Shown here: piece by piece, positions 24,017 through 36,100 of the stretch
Layout of the letters: every line of letters starts with the position of its first letter
How positions within the stretch are numbered: the stretch's first letter is position 1
DNA from: Capitulum mitella
Lineage: Eukaryota > Arthropoda > Thecostraca > Pollicipedomorpha > Pollicipedidae
Reading direction: 5' to 3'
NCBI GenBank assembly: GCA_030062745.1
Contig: CP099839.1
Span: forward strand, 25,967,324 to 26,031,323
Length of the DNA stretch: 64,000 nucleotides
The notes under the pieces: model-generated
Database searches by the model: none
Seen by the model: the letters and a program-made list of their open reading frames with translations, nothing else
Told to the model about the DNA's origin: nothing
Position numbers and translations under genes: made by a program

Positions 24017-27000
24017 GTGAATTCGCGCAGACGAAGGAACCGAGGTGCTGGTTCCAAACGCGAGCTTAGTTTTCCTCGCGTTTGGTGTCGTCAGTGGCCC
24101 AAATCGTTGCCTGCATTTCGCAAAAAGCCTCTCATCGCCCCAGCCACGCCCTGAAAGTCCAGCAGGTAACCGAAATCCGGGCCTGAGGGCCGTCGGACGA
24201 GCAGTGTCGACGGGTCCGAACGAGGCGAGGTAACCTTAGCCGGGCCCGCTCGACGAACGGACGGCGCGATCTCCGAACTCCGCTCCCGTACGCGTCGGAC
24301 TGCGCAGTCAAAGTTCGCCGCATTTCGGCCACGTCCTGCACGTCGGCTCCACTTTAGCGGGCAGAATTGATTTTGGCCGCAGGGCCGGCTCTTCGCGGCG
24401 GGGACACCCCAGGCCTGGCGCCGGGCGGCGGCGGACGGCTGAGTTGATCAGCTGCGCCGGGTAATTGGTCGCTAATAATTCAGGTGACGACTGCCTGCTG
24501 ATTCCGATCGATTGCCGGCAATTATGCCCGGCGAACGACGCGCCCGCCGTCCAATTAACGGCTGTAAAACAGGCGTAAAACGGGAGTAAAACGAAACACC
24601 CAAACGTCGACATTTCGGCGACTCTCTGACAAACGAGAAGAAGGCATTTGGGCAGAGAGAACTATCTGTGACAATTCGATTTCAGGAAAATACGAGTAAG
24701 TACTCGAAGCTTAACTGGACCAGACTTAGCCTGGACGTTCAGGCTAACTTATTTTACACCGAGACAATAAAGAAAGCATTGATGTCAGTGGGGATGATAT
24801 TTAAGGGCAGGCGATTTCTTTAACTTGGTTAATTTAAGCAACGTTAGAAAGGATAGCACTGTGGCTGATTAAGTAAACGAACCTTTCTACGTCTTATTCC
24901 TCCCATCGTAGCGCAGATGGGCGTAGCAGGGAAAAGTTCATGCTAAATACCGTGTTTTTTTAACAACAAAAAAATAAATAAATAAGCAAACAAACAAGCT
25001 CGATCACTGCTCTTCAGAGATCAAAGCCATGGTTTTTATTCGCAGTGAGTATGTGTCATATGTGTAGCACGACTCAAAATAAAAAAGCCATGATTCACGG
25101 CACGTAAATGGTGACGACTATGGATTACGAACATTTGCTGTTGTTTTGACCAATGGTGGAAGAATATGCCGCCGTTCGATGCTGAAGCTCCTAGCAAATT
25201 TGAGTTTGTGAAAATGGAATGATGCCGTGACGTATTTATTTTTTCCCAGTTTTTTTACGGTCTCTGCAGGACTTAATATGATTTCGTGCATTGTGGGCTG
25301 GCTAATCGATCCCCAAAGTACCAACTTCCAGAAGCACACCGAACCTAACCAGTCACCACCAGGTATGGTTAACACTAGTTAGTTAATGCTGGACGTAATG
25401 TATTTTGGTTGCAAAACATTCCAGATTCCTTTAGCATCTCGCATAAAGATTCACAATTTAGCGAAAATGAAAACTCCCGGATTGCCTGTACGGCCTTTTG
25501 GCGGGCAGAGAAATTAAATCGAAGCAGACTTTCCCGCATCGGTACTTATCGGGTATGAAGTGCTCCTCCAGCATGGCCGTAAACCACGAGAAACTGCCAT
25601 GACACAAAGGTCAATAAATTGCAAGACGCGCAGAATAGAAATGCACCCAGCATGGAACTGACTGAAAAAATATAAGTGTACAGTCCGACAGATATTTAGC
25701 AGCAGTGCTGATGTTTTTGGCTAACGGTGCCTATTTCCTGCAGCGAACAGTGGCAGCCGAGAGCTGGTCAGGCACTCGGGATGCCACCACCACCGGGAAC
25801 ATGTGTCCCCAATTCTTCTTGGGGAAATACGAAGGAGACGAAGACTGCCTTTTCCTGAATGTTTACACGCCTAAGGTAGGTCAGATTTCTCGTATTGCAA
25901 CAGCTGTCTGTTCATAAAAATGCTTGTAATGTTCACTGTTGCCAGAACCAGGCCGCGGGAGGTTGCATCTCCTCCCCCATCAAGTTTTATTGCAAGTGTT
26001 GTCGCAAGATATGTGTTTATCGTCATTTATGCAGAAACTATGCAACATTTGGTCTTCGGTTTCAAACGCCCATTGCTTCCTGCAAGTGGCCATCATTATT
26101 TTATTTACATGGCTATAACTTTTTGGACTGTTTACTATTTCGTCAATTACGCTGAAGCGTTATGTCATTCCCATGTTTTTCCCAGGCTCATATCCAAAAT
26201 ATTCTTGACGTGTTAAATGGGCATATGTCATGTTCAAGCCATCGCACGTTAGTTAATTTAACTCGTCACTCTTTTGACGCCATCCCGCGTCCATAAGTAA
26301 TGAACAAAGAATGCAGCATAACGGTGACAAAACTTTGAACTTTTAAGCTTTGTTTTTAATGAATATAATACCAAAATTAACACGAGACGTTGCGGGACCA
26401 CCAATTAGAACAAGAAATGCATTTGTGTTGGGTTCATGTGAATCTCATTTATAAGAGTCCCATGGATAACAACAACTGAGAGACGTAGAACAATGCTGAA
26501 CATCGCGCTCAAAATGGCTTAGAATGGTGAAAGTGACTAATGACAAAATTCTTGTTTCGGCAGGCCTGGGAGTGTTTTGTCTGAGCATTGCCCTGGATAC
26601 GATGTAGGGTGTTTGGATGTTCGAGATTAGCTGGACCAACACGGTCAAAATCAAGATTTGCGTCTGAATAAAATCCCAATTAATCTGCCCTGGAGGGACG
26701 ATTTCTTTGCGACTACCTACTTACCATGTCAAGCGGCTAGCATTGAAAGCCGTCTCAGACTGCAGCTGCAGGGCCAGGCGCTCGAATGGCCACCACTCGG
26801 CATGATGCAGCATGATTAACCGAATTCCACTCCGCTCCGCGCTCCATGTCCCGAGGGTCCGAGCCACCAAACCGGCTGTTCTGCGCCGCGGCTGCAAGGG
26901 TCATAACTCGGCCTATGCCGGCAACAGCACTCTCGGACCAGCTGCGCACAGCCCCGCTCATACATACCTCCAACCATTTGCAAGCTGCCATGCTTATGCA

Positions 27001-28546
27001 TACCCTTGCATGCATATGTACGTGCATACTGGATATCCTGGCGAATGTCACACGCCGGCCGGGGTCTGCTAAGAATGTCCATGCGTCAGAAGTCTGGCGG
27101 AATTTCACCAGCCTGGCCAGGGGATCCGGTATATCTGCTCGTCGGTTTGCCCGTTTGTCTGTTTGTCCGCTGCCTGTAGGCTGTCTGCCAGACTGTTGCT
27201 TCGACTGATTGAGGGATCGGTCTGTCGGTTTGCCTTCCGGGCAGTCCGCCTGTCTATCCGTGCGTCTTTTGTCAGTCCGATTGTGCACTCAGTCAAAGCC
27301 GATAGGTCTGTCAGACCGCGTGTATTTTTATATCCTTCTCTTTGTCAGCTCGTCTGTCAGCTCAGACGGACATGGCCCGCCCGTCATATGATCTGCTCAA
27401 ACGGGACCAGTCTGCTTGTCGGCTTGTCTGTCGGATTGTAAGACTGTCTGTCAGACTGTCTGTCAGATTGCCTGTCATATTGTCTGCTATATTATCTGTC
27501 ACATTGCCTGTCAGACTGTATGTCAGATTGCCCGTTCGCACGTCGGCATCTATCGGCAGCTATCGGCCGAAACGGAGAGGCCCCTGGACGTCATCGTCTG
27601 GATCCACGGCGGCGCCTTCCTCTTCGGCTCCGGCAACCCGGACCAGTACGGGCCGGGTTTCTTCATGGACGAGAACGTGCTGCTGGTCACCATCAACTAT
27701 CGCCTTGGCGCGCTCGGTGGGTGGTGCGGGGACCGCTCTGCTGTGACGCCCGCTCGGCCTGTTCATGGGGCGGCCAAGTCATTCTCAGCGGGAAGATAGT
27801 GTGCACACAGAAAAATGCTGACACCGATGACTCGGTTTTGCAGTGTGGCCTAAGCAACAATCATGGGGTGCTGATTCGTGGAGTACGCTGAGCCAAACCA
27901 GCTCGCAGTTGATTCTCCAGTGACGCTACTGGAATTCTAGAGTTACCTCTTACTGACGCCTTCTGAACATGACTCTGACGCCAGCAAGATCCTTACGACA
28001 CTGCGATTGTGCAATGAAAACCTCTCAGCTTTCTGCGGCACTGTGAAGACGCTCTTCAGACACTGTCCAGATCATGCAGTACTCCCGCCTGGCATCCTTG
28101 AAATCCTCCGTGACACCGGAAGAATTCCACGAAAACGCGCCAAATATTGTACAGCATTCCTTCATCATGCTGCTTGAATTCATCCTGTAAATTATTGGCT
28201 TAACAAGCTGAAAAAAGTTGAAACCCAGCTGAAAAGGAAGGAAATATGACTTATCATGAGCATCTGTTAACAATTAACGTCATTATCTGTTGTGTTGGCC
28301 ACGCTGATTTGGAAGCAATACATGCAGATGCATTAAGATATGCTTACATGTGATGTACTTGCAACTCTACTAGTGTCTTAAGCTCATTAGCAAAATTTTC
28401 CCCCGTCCTGACGAAGGCAGTGATTATACCTTGCGTGCGAGCATTTCCTCAGGTCGGTGAGTATGAGATGTCGGCTTTGCTCACAATTTATGACCTCCGC
28501 GCAAATGCGAATTTTTAAAATTTCCTCAGCTGTCAAATGTATTACA

Positions 28547-28593
<47 letters not shown>

Positions 28594-28648
28594 GTCCTCA
28601 ATTGTATTACAGAATATGATACTATACTATACAGGTACTATATATATA

Positions 28649-28690
<42 letters not shown>

Positions 28691-29289
28691 GGGTGTCCAT
28701 AAAGTCTCTTTACAATTTTGAAAATTTATTACAAAGGCAGCTGGCAAGATTTCCTAACTAGATTTGTTCTAATGTAATCAGTGGTTGTCAAAGTTTTTTT
28801 TTACCTCATTTAATACACGTCTATATGGGCACCATTAGTTGCAAGAAGCACATCAAGACGGTACTCGATTTTTTGCCATGTTCACTGTAGCATAGCCTCA
28901 TCAGTGGTGGCAATGGCATCAGAAATCCTTTGCTTCAAGTCAGTAATGTTCCGTATCTTTATTCGATACACGATATCTTTCACATAACCCCATAGAAAGA
29001 AGTCCAAGGGAGTGATATCTGGTAGATAGTGTCGCTAAGTCTGCACATCCGATTTTGTCTCAATAAACCGTGATACATTGTGCCTTCTCTTAAGGAGTAG
29101 CCGTTTTTTAGGGTTCCGTTTAACAGCACCCCGTTCACCAACAGAACACCTGAAACACAAAATTTCAACGTGATCACAAACTTTAATAAACACTGATTAA
29201 AACAAAACAAATCTGGTTAAGATAACTTATCAACTGCCTTTGTAATAAATTTTTAAAATTGTAAAGAGACCTTATGGACACCCTGTATA

Positions 29290-29352
<63 letters not shown>

Positions 29353-30048
29353 CTGACGTGAAATATTACTACTGAGGGTGATTTGGGACTTTGTATTAAA
29401 TGTAGTTTCGGCTCGTTTGGCACCATTATCCTTATACGGATGAATGAAAACATGCAAATCAGATTCAGATTGTATTTCAACAAGGTCAGCGCGGCAGAAG
29501 TCAGCCAGGAATTCTCTTGATGGTCACGCTGTTAACCGTGCATGCGTTGAATACACCCTTGCCCAGGCTGAAGCCAGAGGGGACTGCCTCTCGGACGGAC
29601 GCCATGGCCGCTGTCTCGTTGCTGGCTCTGGTGGACATCGTCTTCATCGTAACTCGGCTCATAGTACTCTCCCTGCTCAGGCTTAAGGTCCATTATGAAG
29701 CTCATGATAAGAGCGCTGAACGATTTGCCGCCCGTTTCTCCGAGTGATGTGGTACTAACATCTTTCGTCCCCAGAAATGCCACGAAGCTTTTAAGTCGCA
29801 ATCACGTTTCTTTTGTGGGCTCCTTAGAACTGTGCTGGGCATAAATAACCTTCCCGCATCAATAAAACTTAATAGATCGAAATGTTGCTTAACATTCATT
29901 TTCTCGCAAAACATGCATGACAAAATCCACTTGAAGATTCTGATGTAGATAACGTGAGTGTCATTCGATGAATCCACTTATCCTCTCGAGCCGCAATGAT
30001 CATGTCGCTTCACGGCTCAATGGTTATGAAGATTATCACAGCACTCGA

Positions 30049-30115
<67 letters not shown>

Positions 30116-33100
30116 CCTGTCTAGTCAACGGTTTGTCGCACAGGGCTAGCTGTGCAAGCTGCTTGTTTTGATCATTGGTAATTGGTGCATTGTCTCTGAT
30201 GAAACCTGTCTCGAGTGTGCGAACCGTGTGCCGTCTGTACTGCGCGTAAGCATGGTCGTGGTTAATACGAGCATGTTCCAAGCGAGGGCGGTGTCTGATG
30301 TTCAAGCGTGCGTGTCTTCAGGGTTCTCTCTTGCAGGTGCATGGCTAAGCGTCGACTAAGATTCGTTATCGTCAGGCTGATGTAGTGCACTTGGCGGATC
30401 GCACAGTCCCCGGCTAAATATGTGCACCGGTACTCGACATTGGTCTGAATGCCTAAGGCTTGACTAAATCTGACTAAGGTTGTTCTTGATGCCCAGTGAG
30501 TACTTTTTGGGCTCTTCTAATAAATCACAAGTCTAAGTTTTTGGTCAGTGCTGGTTAGCCTGCAATGGAGTCTCAGTTTGTTATGGATGACCTCATCCGT
30601 TCTCCATGCAGAGACAAGGATACTTTCATGGCAGACCTTTATGATCCCTTCGACATGGCGCTGGCACGGAGAACCTTCATGCCGCGAGACATTGCGTTAG
30701 GGTGATTGTACGGTAGAGTCGAAATCAGAATTCGCATACCCATTTTTCACGAGTATTTGTCGCATTCTATCGAACTCTCGATCCATGAGATGCTACAACG
30801 AACAGTTCTTTATGGGCCCTCGAACATAGGCGCGGATGACACCCATTTTGTAGGAAACCGAGTGGCCACCGTCACCATTTATGCATCTGCCCACTTTAGT
30901 GGCAAACGCCCACGTTGGTGCGACAAATGCTTGCAAATAAAGGGTGCAGGAATTCCGATTTCGATTCTGCCGTACAATCACTCTTATACGATGTTTTGCG
31001 GCATGGATGTTCTCCGTCCCAGCGCCATGTCAATGAGATCATAAAGCGTGCTATAAAGGTATCCTTACCGCTGCCTGGAGAACCCATGAGGTCATCCATA
31101 ACATGCTGAGGCGCTTCTGCAGGCCAACCAGCATTTACCAAAACTAATACCTGTAATTATGTGGGGGGGGGGGGGCACTACCTGTCTGTAGAGGGCCCGT
31201 TACCGGCCTATAAAGGGTCCTGTAAAGGGTCTCTGGAGGAACCTCCTGCCGGCCCGTAAAAATACCCCTGTTGGACAGTGGAGATACTCACCCGTCGGCT
31301 TGCAAAGGGCCCTGCTTTAGTGTAAAGATGTTCCTGCCAACTTCACCGGTGCACCTTTTAGGTCGGCAGGAGCATCTTAACAGGGAAGCAAAAGTTATTT
31401 TACACTCCAGCAGAGCCCCTTTACAAGGCGGCGGGGAGTCTGTCTACTGACCAGCAGGGGCCTTCTCGCCAACCAAAAGGAGGTCCCTCCAGAGGCCGAC
31501 AGGGGTCCGTTATGGGCCGGCAGGGGACCCTCTCCAGACTGGCAGTGGACCTCCCCACAATCAAACAGGAGGCCCCTAAACGCTCGATCAAACCACTGGC
31601 CTTTCTTCATAGCTCACAAAGCCCTTTTGTATATTAGGAGTATGCTTTTAAGTTTGTGAACCTTTTCTAATGCCTAAACTACTTTATTTTGCTTCAGTCA
31701 TCTGCTCCGGACAGTATAAGACGCTCCGCGGGCGCCTCACACTATTCAAAGGCCACGGCACCTTTGGCTCCCTCTTTGCTACGCCACTTTTCACTTCTGT
31801 TGTGTATGCTAATCGTGTAACATATTTCGTCTTATGTTTTAAAAATGAACTTAGATTGGTTCCAAACGTCGACCGATAAATGGTGATGGTGTTCCAAAAC
31901 ACCATCAGAGCACCACAGCTACGCATACGGAACACTGCTGTGACTGAGCAAAGCACATTGATAGTGTTCTTTGGGAGCTTAACCAGGGCTGCTGCCGAGC
32001 ATGCTGCTCCGGCTAGCGATGCTGGTAAAAATTGACTCGGTTACCCGGAATAAATCGGGTGCTAAAATGTTTCACTGTTATGGGGAAGCTTGGCACCCTG
32101 CATCCTGGCGTAGGTCTGGTCACGTGAACTATTGACGAAAAGCTTTTGCTGATGTAAAATAAGTAACTGCTAAAGCCGATTCAAGGTAACTCTCTCTCCC
32201 CACTTTCTTTCTCTTCCTCCCTTTCTTTCGCCCTCTCTCTCCTCTCTCATTTTCTACGACTTTTACTACTCACGCAATCTTCCCACCCGTTTTGTTCTCA
32301 CTCGTTTCCTCTTCATCACTGTCAAGCTTTCGGTTTTTGCTTCTGCCTTTTTCTCTTTCCGTCTACTTCGAACGTGAGAAATATAAGTGATGCGCGTGAT
32401 GAGGTTACTGCATTGTTATTCAGAGTGCCTTCCGCTCGACCGGGCGTTGCTTTGAAGTGGAACATCGCGCCTACCCGTATGAAATACTGCTATGCCTATC
32501 GTGCAGGTATGCTAATTGAGCTGAACAACATTGAAATGCTAAATGGCGTCGTAGTGTGTGCTTCGTCTACCTTTAGCTCGGTTGAAGGACGTCACCGCGC
32601 AGCGTCATCTTACAGGTACTGACTGACGAATATTTCGCCACGTCTCGAAAATTCGACGTGTGTGTGTGGGAGGGGGAGGGGGATTTTGGTCTCCTGGCTA
32701 TCTCAAGAATCAATAATCTTATTTCAGTCATTCAAGCAGAAACCGATAGCCCGTCGCTCTTAAACAACAGAAATGAGCCATTCATTTGACGGCTAGGTCA
32801 GTGATGGGGTTAAGGCCAGGTCAAAGCCCCAAATCAAATGTAATCTGCCAACCAGTTTGACACAAGGGAGCAACGATAGGCCTTAGTAATATGTAATCTC
32901 AAAGGGACTTGTTTGGCTACGGCAAGCCATGGTTTCGCGAAAAGCAATATAAAGCCAGCACAGGTCACAAAGTTCAACTAAGGTCATGGCGTGATCTATG
33001 ACCTTTTAAATGGTGGTGTTGTAAAATCTCGCGAGAGGTTCGTAAGTGTTATTCACTTTTCTACAATATTTTCTTCGGCAGAGGTATGCTGGTCACAGAA

Positions 33101-36100
33101 GAAAACTAAGTCGACATTGTGCGAAGCTTACAAATGACTTCACGTGAACTGTATAACTAAACACGTGGACCGTGTGCCTTCCTTGATCAGGCTCTACCAG
33201 GCTATGTTCCGAGAAAAACACAGTTCGCATTAGTCCAAGCAGGGCTTGAACAGGGCGCCTATGATTCAGGCTACAAAATAGACCAGATTTATGATGACCT
33301 GGCCGAATATGTTTGGCAAAAGTGGCTGTATTGTTCAGGCGGGGATGTTAAAAACTTAAGACGCCTGGCTTTTGTCACATGGCACTTATGCCAGAAAAAG
33401 CAAGGACAAGGTGCGCAAAAATGCCCCAGTAAATCACGTGTGAACGCCAGACTCCCTTAATTTGCTCACCTTTCATTCCTTTCCGTGCCGGCAGGCTTCC
33501 TCAGTACTGAAGACGACGAAGCCTGGGGTAACTACGGCCTGTACGACCAGCGCATGGCTCTGCAGTGGGTGCAGGAGAACATCGCCGCGTTCGGTGGGAA
33601 CCCCCGCCGGGTCACCATCGCTGGCGAAAGCGCTGGCGCCACCTCCGTCCACTACCACGTCATCTCACCGCTGTCCAGAGGTGAGGGATTTCAGAACGCT
33701 ATCGGCTCACACTGGTTACCACCAACGGCGAGTAATTTAATCAACTGCTATGTCTTGAACCCGCGCCCGACTGTCGGTCGGCGCCATGCACGCCCGACTG
33801 GGAGGGGGTTGACCATCCCCCTCTAGCTCACGAATGGTTGATCGCGCGATAAAAATATGCACACCGTTGGAAAGCTCGTGACGAGTAGAGCTCGAATCTG
33901 ACTTCATTTTTAGTTTTGTATAATATGTAAGCCATTTACGCCCTATATATACTTTCTCGTAGTTGCCTGCATGAGACCGAGAAACGGCCTAGATCTCAAG
34001 GGCTGTTATTATTAAAGTCTAGTTAAAGGCACCATCGGACAGCTAAAAGTCCGCAGATGCCGATACATGTCTAATTTTTCTGATTTGTTTAATATATACG
34101 TGGAAACGTTGAGTTAAAGACACGACGACTTTCGTAACGCTGCACGGCGGGCTCCGCAAACGAACATGGCACAAAATTAACGGGACCTTATTTTAGCGTT
34201 CTTTTATTTTCGCGAAATATGTCTTTCCAAGTGTCCTCTCTTGACCCTAGTGGTTCTTGTGATGGTTTCTCGTGCTTAAATGTTGAAAAAAACATTAGTT
34301 ATCAGTCTACACAATGGGTGGAGCTTCATTCCAGAGAGCCTGTCCTGTTTTGCGAACAGGTTTGTTTTGTTTTGTTTGCGAACATGTTTTGCGAAAAGGT
34401 TACAGGGCGCCATTTTTTTTCGACATAGGTCCATTTGACCTGACCTAGGTCGGACGCCTTAATCGATCTGAGACGAAAAATTCGATGCAGGGTGTAAAAA
34501 TGGTCAAGTAAAAGGTGCACAAAGTTTCGTGGCGCTGCGTTTGTTCGTTCTCTTACAATCGCGGAAAACCCCAGGGGAGTGGTCAACCGCCCCTCCAGTC
34601 GGAGGCGGGCTAACATATGTCCGGTGGTGAATTTCCCTATCCACTATGGAATCATTTCGCCACTGTCGACAGGTGGAATTTACGTGTGCCATTACATCAC
34701 ATCAGCTCGAAAGAAATATGAAAATTAGAACATCACTGATTGTGTCACATCTGCCAAAAAGTAAGGGTTTCCGTATATTACCTCTGCTCCAAAGGTGGTT
34801 CCTCCAGCTTCCAGCCACATCGTCCTATCGAAAACGCGGCGACTAAGTTGTCAGTCCGAATCTTTATCCAGTCGGAAAATGCTTGAACGGAAAATCCTGT
34901 TGAATTACGTCTGCCAGATTAGGGACCTCTGAGCTAAAAGTTGCTGATACTTTAAATGTTGAGATCAGAGCGTGCCAGTAGCTGCTGACTAGAAGGTTTT
35001 CGCGATTGCTGACAGTGCACTTCCCGTGAGCTTCCCTTAAAGCGATTTCCAGAGATCTTCAGCCGTAACTAGAGCGCCATTAATTTCGCTCAATCATAAA
35101 GTAGCACCAAGCACATATTTCCCACAAATCACCTTAGACAGGGCTGAGCCGCAACAAATCGCCACGCTAAGGAGAAGGTAATAAATACTTTACTTAAACT
35201 GCAATTTTGACGAAGCGAGTGTTGACAGCATTATTCGTCGACAGGGGTAACGAATTAGGGGCGCGATGGGAGGGTACATCAGGACTGTATGCCGAGAAAG
35301 CTATGAAATCTCGCTCGGATTATGAAGCGCAGTTGCTGGTGACCGCGGGGAATTCCGAGGGTCCAAGCTTATTCGGGAGAGTGGAAGTATTTGAGTCAGC
35401 AGCGGTGCGTGCGCTCGGAATGAGGGCAAGGGACCTCTCGTTATTTTCCAGATCGGTGATATTCGTTCACACCCGTCAGTCGGTATCGATAACCTGATGT
35501 TCTCTCGGATAACAGTTCCTGGACTGTGACGCGCGTACTTCCATGCCATTCGTCTGATACGAATCTTCCCAGGAATAAATAATGACGTGCCAGTTTGAAT
35601 TGCCATATAAACGAGAGCTACAACCTATAGTTACACTTCATAACTGTAATAAAATATTATTCTATTGTTCATTCCATCATTTAACCCGTCCTCGACTGGG
35701 GGGCAGTTGGCCGCCCCTCCTGAGGTTTTTCTAGGATTGCGAGAGAACGAACAAACACAGAATCACGAAACTTTGTGTACCTTTTGCTTCATTAATTTTA
35801 CATCTCGTGTCAAAATGTTGACCTCAGGTCAGGTCAGGTGCCTGACCTAGGTCAGGTCAAACGGACCTATATCCAAAAAAGTTAAGCGCCCTGTAACTTT
35901 TTCGGAAAACAAGATATCTCAGTAATATTTTCAGGGATTAGCGATCGTGATATATGCAACAAATCTGCTATCTCATATTTTTTGGAATTTTTCGGGTCAT
36001 TGACCTAAGGTCAAGCCCATTTTTAAGACATGTTTTTTTCGGAAATTAACGGAATATTCCATAACATTTTTAGTATGGAGTGAAACAGACATTTAGTTAC

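Larger units (their letters stand above)
27717..33494 (+). other. Carboxylesterase intron 3, rich in transposon remnants
   Basis: 5.8 kb. It holds four (TA)n tracts, a mariner remnant (28689-29285), a probable Penelope-like remnant (30113-30447), an inverted duplication (30572-31110), a degenerate GC-rich repeat array (31150-31590) and a pyrimidine-rich tract (32190-32360). I see no additional coding exon. Confidence 0.8.

Noticed and set aside
23506..24069. 187-codon frame overlapping esterase exon 1
   Set aside because: It is in a different frame from the esterase signal peptide and has no domain; a shadow of exon 1 and its leader.
28457..30305. Open frames made of repeating Ile-Tyr
   Set aside because: They are translations of (TA)n microsatellites.
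30896..31141. P-loop-like GSPGSGKD in a minus-strand frame
   Set aside because: The Walker A motif needs Ser or Thr after the Lys, and the sister arm lacks the glycines. It is most likely chance within a repeat.
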